Program-made: the position numbers and the translations under genes
The notes under the pieces: generated by a model
The model's input: only the letters and a program-made list of their open reading frames with translations
The model's database searches: none
What the model was told of the DNA's origin: nothing
Part shown: one piece after another, positions 23,610 to 35,850 of the stretch
How positions within the stretch are numbered: position 1 is the first letter of the stretch
Layout of the letters: the number at the start of each line of letters is the position of its first letter
DNA from: Psettodes erumei
Taxonomy: Eukaryota; Chordata; Actinopteri; Pleuronectiformes; Psettodidae
Reading direction: 5' to 3'
DNA: 64,000 nucleotides
Assembly (NCBI GenBank): GCA_016785225.1
Contig: JAFBJZ010000952.1
Location: 1,612,001-1,676,000, forward strand

Positions 23610-24990
23610 CAGTGGCTCGCAAAAATATTAATACCCCTAGAACTTTTCCATATCTTGTCACGTTACGGACACAAACTAATATATTCTATTGGAATGTTAC
23701 GTGAAAGACCAATAGAAAGTGACACACAATTGTGAAGTACAAAGAAAAATGAATATACATCTTTTTTTTTTTTTTTTTTTTTTACAAATAAAAACCTGAA
23801 AAGTGCAGTGTGCAAGAGTGTTCAGCCCCGTTTTCTCAAAGTGCAACGAGCTGCCTTCAGAAGTTGCTTGATGATTGCTGAATGATGGAATGTTGACCTA
23901 ATGACTAAATAGAGTCCACCTGTGTGTAATCTAAACTCAGTACAAAGACAGCTGTTCTGTGATCACTTTAGAGCACAGGTAGGGGATAAAGTTGAGATGT
24001 TTAAAGCAGGGTTAGGCTATAAAAAGATTCCCCAACTTTTCAATCCATCATTAGGAAATGGAAAGAGTATGGCACAACTGCAAACCTACCAAGATGTGGT
24101 CGTCCATCTAAACTTACAGGCTGAACGAGGAGAGCACTGATCAGAGATGCAGCCAAGAGGCCCATCGTGACTGTGGACGAACTGCAGAGATCCACAGCTC
24201 AGGTGGGGGAATCAGTCCACAGGACAAATATTGGCTGCGCACTGCACAAATCTGGCCTTTATGGAGGAGTGGCAAGAAGAAAGCCATTGTTCAAAGAAAA
24301 CCACAAGAAGCTCTGTCTGCAGTTTGCCAGAAGCCAGGTGGGGGACACTGCAAACATGTGGAAGCATGCTCTGGTCAGATGAGACCAAAATTGAACTTTT
24401 TGGCCTAAGTGCCAAACGCTATGTGTGGTGGAAAGTTAACACTGCACACAACTCTGAACACACCATCCCCACTGTCAAACATGGCAGTGGCAACATCATG
24501 CTCTGGGGGTGCTTCTCTTCAGCAGGGACAGGGAAGATGGTCAGATGGACAGAGCCAAATACAAGGCAATCTTGGAAGAAATTCTGTTGGAGTCTGCAAA
24601 AGATGGGGCTGGGGCAGAGGTTCACCTTCCAGCAGGACAACTACCCCAAACATAAAGCCAGGGCTACAATGGGATAGTTTAAAACAAAGCATATTCATGT
24701 GTTAGAATGGCCCAGTCAAAGTCCAGACCTAAATCCAATCGAGAATCGTGGCAAGAGCTGAAAACTGCCATTCACAAATGTACTCTATCTAAGTGAGCTT
24801 GAGCTGTTTCGCAAAGAAGAATGAGCAACAATTTCGGTTACTAGATGTGCTAAACTGGTAGAGACGTACGCTGAAAGACTTGCAGCTGTAATTGCAGCTG
24901 AAGGCATTTCCACAAAGTATTGACTCAGGGGGGCTGAATACTTTTGCACACTGTACTTTTCAGTTTTTCATTTAAAAAAAAAAAAAATAT
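23610..24990 (+). mobile_element. Decayed Tc1/mariner transposon, right end lost
   Basis: A TA dinucleotide at 23,608 precedes CAGTGGCTCGCAAAAATATT, the outer terminus typical of this teleost Tc1 group. An inner inverted repeat follows: 23,790-23,829 pairs with 24,930-24,968 (TGAATACTTTTGCACACTGTA on the right). The right outer terminus expected beyond the A-run near 24,975-24,987 is absent, so the element is truncated. Between lies a transposase broken by stops: LWSDETKIELFG with the first catalytic aspartate (about 24,370), then KHGSGNIMLWGCFS, then QQDNYPKHKA with the second aspartate. The consensus there is QQDNDPKH. It is immobile on its own. Confidence 0.85.
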
Positions 24991-25617
24991 TGTATTACAA
25001 TAGCAAATTCCATTTATGGGGATACTGGAAACAGACTGGAAACAGAAAAAAAGAATTGGAATAAGGTCCAAGATCTTCTGGAATAAGTGACTGTCTCAGT
25101 AAATATAATATTGCCAAACCTATTTTGGAAATATATGTAATAAAGTTGAAAAGTATGTCACGATCACAGAGATATTTTGAAAGACCTTACATGTCACCAG
25201 CTCTTCTTTGCGCGTGCGCTGTGAATTGGATGAATTGTGGATTTAAGAATAAGAAGTGAAAGGAAAGAATTAAAATACCTCAATGTCAAAAAAACGTTCA
25301 AACAAATCATCAGGGCAGGGATTCTCCAAATCTCAGCCTACTCTGCACCCACAGAGGGAGCTAAAGCTTTTCTGGCTTAAAGTCACAAAGATCCTCCTTC
25401 AGGCTTCCTGAGGTTCTGTGCAGATGGGCCTTCAAGCTGATCAGTGGGTTCACTCGTATCTGTTGTTTCAGCATATGAGGAAGGGAGAGTGATGACCAAA
25501 GACAGCAAGTGTACTTGGACGATGTCTCGTTTGGCACCAAATGACACATCCATACAAATGCAGAGCGATCTGGGGGAACTGTGTGATTTTGCGTTGTGTT
25601 TGTGTGTGGACTTGTAG
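24991..25617. other. Spacer between Tc1 element and Nudix gene
   Basis: No exon or distinct repeat recognised. The promoter of the Nudix gene should lie in its right half, but no TATA box or CpG cluster is evident. Confidence 0.4.
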
Positions 25618-27849
25618 ATGGCGAGTGGACAGCTGTCGAGGGCCGAGGCCTTGGCGTGCCCAGGCTGCTTGCATGCCTGCCACGTGATGCTCTTCTCTGA
25701 CACGAAAACTCAGCTGTTTGGGAGAATTCCCATCAGGCATATTGTATTGGTGAGGAAGAGCACAGTGTGTGTGTGTGTGTGTGTGCGTATATGTGGAGTG
25801 GTGTGTCAATGAAAACGGTCCTTGCCCTACTGTACATGCGCACCTTTCTGCCTGTTCGCATTCAAGCACACTCGTGTTTGTATCTCTGCTTCTGTGAGTG
25901 TGTGTCTGTGTGTTTTTGGTGTTTGTGTATCAGCGTGCGTTACAGCTTCTGTCATTCCCCACAGATGCAGATGCGCTTTGACGGTCTGCTGGGTTTCCCT
26001 GGCGGGTGAGTCATTCCTGATGCAGTTTTGTTTTCTGCTCTTCTGTGCTCAGGTTTGTAAGTCTCTCTTTTTTCCGACACAGATGAGCCCGTCAAAAGAT
26101 AAACCTTTTACGGCACAGAACAAACAAGCACTTATTGTCTCTAGAATACTCAACCCACAAGGATGAACAGAGAAAGATAAGAGTGTGCATGACGGGTTCC
26201 TCTGTAAGGTGCCTTATCTTGCCTTATAAACCCATTTGCAAATTGTGATCATCACACACATACTGCTTAATTAGTCCTGAAGTTAATTCGACTCACTTGT
26301 GCCTTTTTATCCGTGATTTACAGCCCAGGCTGCCAGAAATTCTGGGGCATCATTCACCAACACAGTGAAATTATATAAAAAATGAGGAATGAGGATATGT
26401 GCAAAACAAATGGATGCTGCTAATGCAAATGAGGGCAATGGTTAGAATCAGCTGCGTGTACCAGTTTCACCAATTACACACCAAATGTACAGTATAGTCT
26501 GTCATTGTCATAATGTGCTCTTTTTGCAGTTAGTAAACGGATCATTAACTGCTAACATAAAACGTTCCAATACATGCACCTCCATGTCTGTCACTGCCAG
26601 TTCAACTTCACAAATACACAGCAAAATACTATTCAAGTAATTGCGGATCATAAAACATGGTCAGGATATCCATAAGTGTTAGGGATGTGGATATGGACAG
26701 AATACCTGCACCTCAGTGCAGAAGTGACAGACACTGGCTGGGCTGTGACAGAGACACTAGTGCACAGTTAATCAACAGGCTTGATTATGTTAGAATAACA
26801 CAGGGATATTAGAAACCCAGTGTTCCATATCAATATGGTTAAAAGTCATACCGGGAACCTGTTTTTACTTTATTATCTCATTAACATGCTTTGTCTGTGA
26901 CATGACACAGACCAGAAGTTAAGAGTTAAAATGATAAAATATTACTGTGCATTAGTATCATACTGATTATAAATAATCTGACTAATTTTTTTAAATATTG
27001 TAATTTTAAGATCAGTCCCCTAAGGGGCACCGGTCCACATTTGAAATAGGGACAGTAGTCCATTTTCACTTGTCTCTCACTTGAGACTAAAAATCTAGTG
27101 ACTTGTGAGTTTCTGATGATTTGAGGCAGCACTACCTCAGTTTTGGGCTTTGAAATGCAGTGAGCTTTTCAATCAGTCTGAGGAGTCTCAGGAGGACAAC
27201 TCAGCTGCCGCTGTTTATCGACTTTCGTATCTGATTCTGGCCTTTGACCTCCCACCTCCCACACTTCAGACTCGTTAAGCCATCAGAGGAGACCCTGGAG
27301 GCGGGACTTAGCAGGGAATTGTCGGAGGAACTTGGAGTGGCCCTTCCTGTATCGGTAGACGACCATGTGGCCTCTTGTCATGCCCCTGCTTCATCCCCCT
27401 TATCCTCCTCCCCCCGTCTTATCACTCACTTCTATGTGAAGAAGATGGAGGAGGAGCAGATTGCGGAGGTGGAGAGAACAGCTGCATCCACTGCAGTAGA
27501 TCATGGACAGGAGGTAATGTGTGTGTGTGTGTGTGTGTGCGTGTGAATCACTGATTGCAGCCATTTACCTGATCTCATGCTCCGGTTCTCTCTCCCTCTC
27601 TAGGTTCTGGGGATGGTCAGAGTCCCGCTCTACACCACGAAAGGCGGGGGAGGCCTCTCTTCTTTCCTGTCGCACTCGTTCATCGGCAACGCTCGCTCCC
27701 AGCTGGTCGACTCTCTGCTGCGCTTCAACCTGGTCTCCCAGAAGGAGCTGCACAAAGCCCTCACACACTCTCTGAAGACGCACGCACACTCTGCAGAGGA
27801 CCTGGAACGGGCCCTTGTGCTGACAGAGGTGAAGAGGAAACAGTTTTGA
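25618..27849 (+). CDS. nudt16: NUDT16-family Nudix hydrolase, four exons
   Basis: Exons 25618-25749, 25965-26005, 27270-27513 and 27604-27849 join in phase to 220 residues. The N-terminal half matches the NUDT16/NUDT16L1 family: HACHVMLFS, QLFGRIPIRH, then MQMRFDGLLGFPGG. The Nudix helix keeps the catalytic pattern RELSEE (residues 73-78) followed by LG. DHGQEVLGMVRVPLYT and FIGNARSQL complete the family core. Human NUDT16 is a nuclear (nucleolar) hydrolase that removes caps from U8 snoRNA and hydrolyses inosine nucleotides; NUDT16L1 (TIRR) lacks the catalytic glutamates and binds 53BP1. Intact glutamates favour an active NUDT16-like enzyme, yet the longer C-terminal helix (about 35 extra residues, Lys-rich end) resembles NUDT16L1. 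Family call is firm; the exact orthologue is not. Confidence 0.88.
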
Positions 27850-28050
27850 CAACTTCCTCTCAGGCCAGCTCATAGATTCAGTTTGGCCCTACAACACCGT
27901 CCTTCAGTCACACACTAAATCCTACACACAGACATTCACAGACACACATGCACTCATACTGATTCTGAGCTTGTGACTCATAATTGCCCGCTGTGCATCA
28001 GACAGTTTGGGGAAAACATTATCAACTCCTTTCCCATTAATGGAAATGGA

Positions 28051-28056
28051 AATAAA
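28051..28056 (+). terminator. nudt16: Polyadenylation signal of Nudix gene
   Basis: AATAAA about 200 bases after the stop codon, the first canonical hexamer downstream. Confidence 0.6.
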
Positions 28057-29339
28057 AAATGATAATTTTCAAGCTTTTTCTGTCATTTTACTCCTTTAAA
28101 TCATCAGCATGTTGTTGAATTGAATCAGTGAAACTGAACTACAAATTATAGGGAATTAATTGGTTAGTGCAGTCAACACTTCATCAAACCAAGCTACTGA
28201 CAGTGCATCCAAAAAACAGACTGAAAAGGCAAACCATGAAGGGAGACATACAAGACATTGCAAAGGACTGTGCTCCCTTATATGGTAATGCATATGCACA
28301 CTGTGTCATTCTGTAACTGACAGGATCACTGGGGCACGATCAGCGGAAATTTACCCAGTCAGGTAGAAGTCTTCGTCTGTCTTTGTTCTACTAGCATTTT
28401 CGGTGGTTCCTTCCAAGAAGTTATAAGGCGCAGCGCCACTGGTGCAATCCAAGGATTAATTACGTCCGCGACATACTATATGGCCTGCAGGCGAAGATTT
28501 GATTTTGTTTAAGTGTACCCTCGGTGCACATAGCACGCCTGCACCAGATGTTAGCAGCCTCATTCTCAGACAGTATTACGGGCAGTTGAGCAAGAACAGA
28601 GGCAGGATGCTGCCTGATATGGAGTTTGTACAGTGTGAATTTGTCCACAGCTTTTTTTTTTTGCAGGTGAATTAACCTGACATGCTGCTGCTATAATACA
28701 TATTAATATAACGCTGAGGGAGAACAGCAAAACACTGAGTTTATCTGTGGTTCATTAATCATGCAGCGGGCTTCCTGCTCTGCATTCAGCATGATAAAAC
28801 AACCTGTGTTCAACAGTGTTTGATTAATGGGATATAGAATGTACGTAAAAGATGAAGCATGCTGCAGGAAGGACAATCATCTGCTATTCAGCTATACAGT
28901 TTCCTAGAAGTTATTCCATTTTACAGGGAAAGGCACATCCATTGACCTTAACTGCACACAGGTCGACTTGTGCTGGAGCAGGTGTTAATACAATTAGTGA
29001 TGCAGGTAGAATTCATTTGCACAATGTGCTGTACTGATGGAGATTGTCTTTTTTCTCAGCTATCAGGAGGAAAGATGCACATCCGGTGCAACAGACAGAA
29101 AGCAGAAAGCACAGTAGATGAATAGAATGCAATGCTGTTGTCTGTGATAGTGTTTATTTGTGTCTGTGTGTGTGTGTGGGGGGGGGGGGTTGGGGTATAC
29201 ACGGCTGCTTCCTCGAAGCATGCAGGTATGTGTGTATGCGATGCGGGAAAACTGCATCTACCACACATGAGTGTGTGAGGAGAAAGGATCCTGTCATGTG
29301 ATGGTGTTGTAAGGGTGAATAATACAAGGTCATCAGAAG
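28057..29339. other. Intergenic, Nudix gene to arhgap4
   Basis: No coding exon recognised. It contains a TG/poly-G tract at 29,165-29,190 and otherwise unremarkable AT-rich sequence. Confidence 0.5.
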
Positions 29340-29893
29340 AAGGAAAAAAAACAACAATGGGAGAGAGAAAGGGATGGAGGGAGGGAGGGCAGTGCAGCCG
29401 AGGGATGGATGGATGGAGGGAGAGAGACTGGGAGCGAGGGATGCTGAGGGAGAAAAGCGGTATATTCATAGCAGCAGCGGTATTTATAGCCGCCCAGAGG
29501 AGAGGAGTGCGCTGGGGGCGTGGCTTGGGTTGTGGCTTTCTGCACTGCTTCACAAGGCTGACAGGGAGAGGGAGGGGATGGGAGGAGAGAGGCAGCTCTG
29601 GTGCCAGTGAGAGAGAGCGAGAGTGGAGGCTATTTGGCATATTTGTCAGGAGAGGGAAGAAAGGAGGCAGGGAGGGAGGGCTGTTTTTGAGTGTGTGCCT
29701 GGGAAATGAGAGAGAGAGAGAGAGAGCGAGAGAGGAGGGAACTGAGCTGAAAGAAATCTGTCAGAATCAAACACACTGCTCTCCCTGTGTGTGTGTGTTT
29801 GTGTGTGTTTGTGACAGAGAGAACGAGGGATGAGAAGAGAGGAGGAGAGCGGAAGAACAGACAGAAAGAGACAGCCGAGGAGCACAAAGTGAG
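29340..29893 (+). promoter_or_regulatory. arhgap4: Probable arhgap4 promoter and non-coding first exon
   Basis: A GA-rich, relatively CpG-containing block differs sharply from its surroundings. It has a TATA-like GGTATTTATAGCC at about 29,479, a GC/CACC-type box (GGGGGCGTGG near 29,514) and long GAGA tracts. It ends in a good donor (GTGAG then GTATGT, exon end 29,893). No coding gene follows on the plus strand until arhgap4, whose first coding exon begins with an acceptor at 37,771, so this is the best candidate for the transcription start. Splicing between the two is inferred. Confidence 0.4.
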
Positions 29894-29941
29894 GTATGTA
29901 CTGCTGTCACGCTGCTCGGGAATCCAATAAAACCTGTGTGT

Positions 29942-29972
<31 letters not shown>

Positions 29973-30913
29973 AGTGAGTGTATGCATGCTTGTGCACATG
30001 CGTGACTAAAGTGAATGTGTCTGTGTGTTTATATATAGTTTAGTGTTTTAAAGGGACACTGTATTCACTTGGGGTTTTCTAAGTGGACAAATGGAATGTG
30101 GGTTGCAGACTGTTAGGGGTATCAATTATGTAATACGTGTGCACCATTTTCGGTGTTGATGCTCTGTGTGCGTCTCTGTTGTGTAATTATACTGATGTGG
30201 CCATTGTGTGGAGCGCTGCTCCAGTCCACTGGCCATATGGGCTGATTTACAGCCATTGTAAATATATCTCAGCACTCCTGAGCTGTTTAACCAGTGGGAC
30301 CTTAATCCTCCCCCGCTGTATCACCTGCACTATTGACAGATGATCCACCTTCTGTTATTATATGATTGAGATAAGCAAATGGCTTAAACAGTGGCATCTT
30401 CAAGTAGCATCCCCTTTGTGCTCTTATCAACAGAGATCATCATGGCTATGTCACAGAGCAGCCAGGCTTAAGACATGAGAGATCTTGCAGACAGTCTTTT
30501 TTGGGTTTGTTTGATGAGTTGAAGTTGACTTAATCCTAATTCAAAGGAAGTCCAGTTTAAGTGTCAGGTGCAGTAAACACACGGTATGGTTGGGTTGCCC
30601 TTGGAAAAGAAAGTCCAGTCAGGTCGAAGAGGCAAACCCCTGACCTCAAACAAAGTGACCGCCTTGCCTTCACTGCTCCTCAGGTGCATACAACGAAATT
30701 ATTTCTTTTCATTCGCTGCACTTGCGCATGTATAAAGTGGTGCTGATTCTGATTGGATCCGCTTTCCCACGCACAGGTCACCTGTGAGCTGTGGTGGGCA
30801 ACAGGCATCTCAAAAGGAAACGTGACATTACCAGAATAACTGTAACATGTATGTTTTTTCCTCCGCATATGAAACAATATGATCAATGTTTATAATTGCC
30901 TGGCAATGTTGTT

Positions 30914-31357
30914 CTAGTGGTGGAAGAAGCATTCAAGTAAACCTAGGAATAAAACAGTGAAGAAAAGCTCTGGTGCATCATGAATTTAAAAATAAACGCA
31001 CATAAGAATTAGCATCAAAATGTACCTTGGATGAAAGTACTTGAGTAACACAGAATGGACCCTTTTTTGATTATGTGTAGTATATTACAGTATTATAATT
31101 TTTGATGCTCAAAGCATCAAAGTAATGTTGCCTCTGGTAAAGGTGGTGGTACTCTAAAGTGCTTTATGTATGGTTGTGCAGCTTAATTTGTAATGCATCA
31201 TTTATTTGTTGATTTAGGAGAAGTAAATGCACCCTGTAAAAATGTAGTGGAATACAAATGTGAAATAGCATAAAATGGAATTACTTCGTAAAGTAAAAGT
31301 ACCTTAACAATTGTAGGTAAGCATTTGAGTAAATGCATTTAGTTGCATTCCAGCACT
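30914..31357. mobile_element. Non-autonomous transposon-like (MITE) repeat
   Basis: Starts TAGTGGTGGAAGAAGCATTC and ends with an imperfect inverted match (TTAGTTGCATTCCAGCAC). Inside are AAGTACTTGAGTAA and AAAGTAAAAGTACC, phrases typical of a widespread teleost repeat. It has no coding capacity. A shorter related copy lies at 20,683-20,800. Confidence 0.5.
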
Positions 31358-33699
31358 TCCAGCCCACATTTTTCATATGCAGTCACACCATGCAGTCCAG
31401 TAGAAAGTAGGCCCAGAATTGGCAGCAGAGTCAAATGTAAATTGACCCCTCATTTGCTCTGTCACTGAAAGTTCCACTGCCGGAAAAATGCCGACGGAGA
31501 AGTGAAGGTTTCAGCGCGGGCTGGGGAGCATGATGTGGGCAGCCTGACAGCCTCTCACCCCTCACACTGCCTGACTGTTAAGGACTGTTTTCATTTATTT
31601 GTACTTATTCATACTTTTCCATGTTTGCTCTCTGCCAGGACCTACAGGTATGCATTGCGCAAACATTACCTGTAAATGATCTTTCACATAAAACTTGACC
31701 ACAGCAGGATGTGAGGAACGTAGACTGCAGCAAAAGGTTTTCTGTGCCCTTCGGCTTTCATTTTGCGTCACCGACCGGTGCACAACTGCGCCCAGTGCTG
31801 TTGCAATTAGTTACCATGACTTCTCTACCTACAGTGTGTAAAATATACCTACTATACCTAGTAACCTGCCAAAGCCAATCATTTCACCTTTTTGCAATTG
31901 TATGCCCTTTTACTATATGCACAGTATTTAAGTCATTGGTGGCCACACTTTTTTATTGTGATGCTTCATTTGCCATTCTCCACTGCCTCATCAGTAACAA
32001 GCCATATCTGTGGCGTGTGTTTTGGCAGTGATGAGAACCAGTATTCAACTGCTGCTGGAAACTTTCTGTGAGAACTGCAGGTTCAAAGCCTAAATCCTGT
32101 GGTGGCTTATTATGATATGGTTTCCTGTTTGCTACAGCAGCTGCAGCACATGCAGTATTTTGAGGATGCTCTGTATAATAGTGTAGAGAGTCTCTGGCAA
32201 GAAGCAAACTTTGCCAGTGATATGCTGGAGTTGGATTTTGCAACATAGCTAATCTTGCATTGGCCTAAATCTCACAACACTCAAGCTAGTGTGAAGGAGC
32301 CCTATACCTGTTGCAGTGTGGCATGGTTGACAATGTGAGCAGCGTTCTTATTGGTTTTCACAACCGCAGCAGCCAATGAATGAGCTGAAATCAGATCAGC
32401 ATCCTGTTCTATGAGAAGAAGGCTTAGAATCTGATTGGCCACTGTAGTGGGATTGTGCCACATTTGAAAGTAGGAAGTACACTGTCTGCCTCTTACAAAC
32501 CTAAAGTTGCCAGCAATAAAACTGCTATCACTTAATTCAACACAGGGAGAATTTTTGCTGCCACATCTATGACCAGTGTGTTGTTTTCTCTGGACCCAAA
32601 AGCAGACACAGACAGGTAAGGTGAAAGGTTTCTGTGTGTATTTATTGTCAGACAGACAAAAGAATGGGGCAGGTGGTGTAGCCAGCTGGAGATCCTGATC
32701 ATGAACAAACACAAGACCAAGTATTATTTTCATTCATAAGTTTAACTAGTAGAAAGCACAAGAGTATTGGCCTGGGTCTATACCTGACAATACTGAGTCA
32801 GTTCACTGACCTAATTACTGTTGAACGTGTGATCTCCATTGATGCTTCCTGTGTACTTTCACAGGAAATAGACAAGACTCTACCAACTTGTATGTAGTAT
32901 CATGACAGTAACAGAAATAAGAAATGACCTGGAGGTATTTCAACCCAGATGCAGAACAACTGTTAACAAGGACAGGCATTAAAAGATGTGTAATTTAACC
33001 AAACTGCAGCAGCAAGTCTGTCCATTCTGTGCAAGACCTGATATCAGCAGCGGATGATTGTTTGGGTTTGTAGTGGTTTGAATTACTAAATGGTCTCTAC
33101 AGTAAGACTCGTGGGCCAGACACATCCGTCAGTCCATACCTGCACTCCTTAAAGACAGACTTCACCACACTGAACACTAGTGGTTCACCAAGGTTGTCAG
33201 TTATTTCACTGATATGGCTGGCAGTTATTTTGTTACCATAAAAGAGAAGATAAAAGCTCTTTTCACTGTCGGACCTTTAGAAAAAGAGGATGTGGGTATT
33301 TCCTGGAGGTAGCACAAACCGGTAGAAATTCAGTCTTTACTGAACTCACAAAAATATCAGTGGAAAAGGAAAGCTGGTTCATTTGGGGCTCTAAGCTCTG
33401 AGAGACTTGCTTTAAAGGGCAACAGTATACAGTAATTTCTCAAAAGACATAGATTACAATCTAAATCTGTGGCAGCACTGTGACTGCTAGAGGGAATGTC
33501 CAAAAAAACACCAAATACGACGTTTTCATTAATGCAACTTGACGCCATCTTTCATCACTCCCTTTGTGTCTGCTTATCATGTTTTTCCTACTCCACACCA
33601 CTAGTTTATAATGCAGGCTTTCCACTGTAAATTTGTAACCTCCAAGCCAAGCGGATGACATCATCTGGGTTTTGGGTTTTTGTCGGACTTTGGGTCACT

Positions 33700-33808
33700 A
33701 CCTCCAGAGCTCAGAAGACATTATACAGCTATTTTGTTCATCGGTGTAGTGCTTCTCATGATGAGTAAATTGACCTTTATGTGTAAAATCAATGGAGTGT
33801 TCCTTTAA
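33700..33808. repeat. Interspersed fish repeat, copy A
   Basis: Ends in ATACAGCTATTTTG ... CTTCTCATGATGAGTAAATTG ... TGTGTAAAATCAATGGAGTG. Closely similar to the segment at 37,185-37,300. The repeat may extend further left. Confidence 0.5.
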
Positions 33809-35801
33809 TTATGTGATCTTTGACTGGAGGGACACTGGATGTCCATCCAAATAACATCATTTTGAAAAATGAAATTGAGAAAAACATGACGGAGGCCAGC
33901 AGCTGCTATTCTGCAATCAATTGAAACTTAACTTTAATCATGTGCTGAAAGGTCATGATGAGATCTGCAGAGCCAAAGCTGCTGTGAGCAGGTTTTTGAC
34001 AGCACAGGCCCAGTCTGTCGTTCGTTATTTGGGCTCATTCCATTCTACTTCACGTCAGGGCTATACCTCCAGCCCACTCACAAAACGAACATGGTGCAAA
34101 GACAGTATGATTCATTCTCAAATGCTATTCTCTTGTTGCATGTTTCATGGTTTAAGCCATCTTGTACTTTTTCTTTTTCCAGTGGGATCTGTTGTGTTCC
34201 ACCAGCTGTTTATCTGTCTGCTTCCTCCTGCAGAATAAATCGCAACAAGCTCTGTCTGTTCCCCAGTCATGTCTCTATCTTTAAGAGCCTCTCTGATCCG
34301 TCTGTTACACGGATGAGCGTCTCACCTGACTATACCTGACTTGCGTTCGCAGCAGTGAACATACAGCCGTGGCACTTCTGACAGCGCAGATTAGGGTGAG
34401 ACCGTGTCTGACGCTCTCATGCATCCGGTGCTCATCAGTGATCCTGCTGCACCGATAAAGACAATACTCTGACCCGTGTGCCTGCTGTTAAAGCTCAGCT
34501 GAAACCTCCCATTTCCCAAAAGTCAGCTCCTCAGGACATGAGATCATCTGGCTGAGGGTCAATGCATTGTCTTGTTGATGTTTTCCCCTGCTTTGGTTTT
34601 GTCCACATGGACGAGGGATGATTTTCTACTCATAGGAGGCAGCTGTAGAGACATCGCTGTAAGAAGTGCTGATTTCTGCTAGAGACGTGAAAGAAGAAAC
34701 GTTGTGGACAGTTACAGGGTCAGTGTAGTAGATTGTGGTTGACTCCCAGCTATGTCAGGAAATCCCCGTACAGTATCAGCCAATTCATCAAACACAATGT
34801 CCCAGTTGTATACTGTATTACTTCTGCTTTGCGCTTCGCTTTCTTTTTCTTCAGAAGAAAATGAACAGAAAATCCCCTAAGTGGCAAAAGGATCTATCAC
34901 ACTGCACCATGTGTATCTTCTATTGTCTTCAGTCTACTTTATATTCACCACATATATCACATCACCTTCCCTTTTTCAGTGACCTTGACTTTAAGTATGA
35001 AACCCTCTGATAACCTCCGTCTCTCTGCCCTTGCTGCCCTTTTTTGGGTATTTTTCCTGGTGTTCCTGGCAGAATCTCTTCCAAACCCTCTGCTCTCTTT
35101 CTCAGATCATTTACATTTGCTTTGTTCTGTGCAGATTAAGGTTGCACGCTGATGAAGGCCTCTGGAGCCACCAAGGTCTCGGGGCCCTTGCAGCCTCATT
35201 TGCAGAAATCGCTCTGCGTTTTCGTTCGCCCGTACTTCTGCATTTTCAGCCTGAAATCATGTCTGGATCACATCCACTGCGCAGCTTTGGAAGAGGAAAT
35301 GAAAGCACAGGCCTGAGAGCAAATGTTAAGTCAGGAGTGATTGGCTTCAGGAATGACAGCAGGGTAAGATATTCAACATGTCGGACCGTTTCTATGTTTA
35401 TTTTGCATCTCCTGGATGTACCGTATTGTGCTCTAAAACGATGCCCTCGTGCTTTGAAGACCGCACTGACAACCTGAATTTATTAAACCAGCAGAGGCCG
35501 CCTGTTATTTAATCTGTTAGGGCACATTAAATCACATTAGTGTTGGGCTGAGTGAGTGTTTCTGGTCATGGTTTGCTTCAGTTACGTTTTTGAGTTTCAA
35601 TCAACCCATATTGTTATTTAAAGCTGATTGAAGAACAGTGTGAAACAGTCTGAAAACCAGCTTAAGCTGAATCTCTGTGCACAGTTTGGAAATGTGTTGA
35701 GAAACTCACACAGGATGTGGGAAGTGAGGTTGCCTCTATGTGTGTGCGTCTGTGTGTATGCCAGCCTTTGTGAACTGTGAAGACAAAGTTTGATGTGTTT
35801 G

Positions 35802-35812
<11 letters not shown>

Positions 35813-35842
<30 letters not shown>

Positions 35843-35850
35843 TGTGTGTG
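35813..35850. repeat. (TG)n microsatellite
   Basis: Nearly pure TG array within the predicted arhgap4 first intron. Confidence 0.95.

Noticed and set aside
29315..29833. 172-codon plus-strand and 194-codon minus-strand frames
   Set aside because: Both are low-complexity translations of GA/CT-rich sequence (Arg-Glu-Gly or Ser-Leu-Pro runs). Treated as a promoter/leader region instead.
32302..32733. 143-codon minus-strand frame
   Set aside because: No recognisable family or supporting splice sites; within an intron-like, repeat-bearing region.
35152..35316. 54-codon plus-strand frame behind a good CTGTGCAG acceptor
   Set aside because: Considered as an alternative arhgap4 exon, but the peptide matches nothing and ends in a stop.
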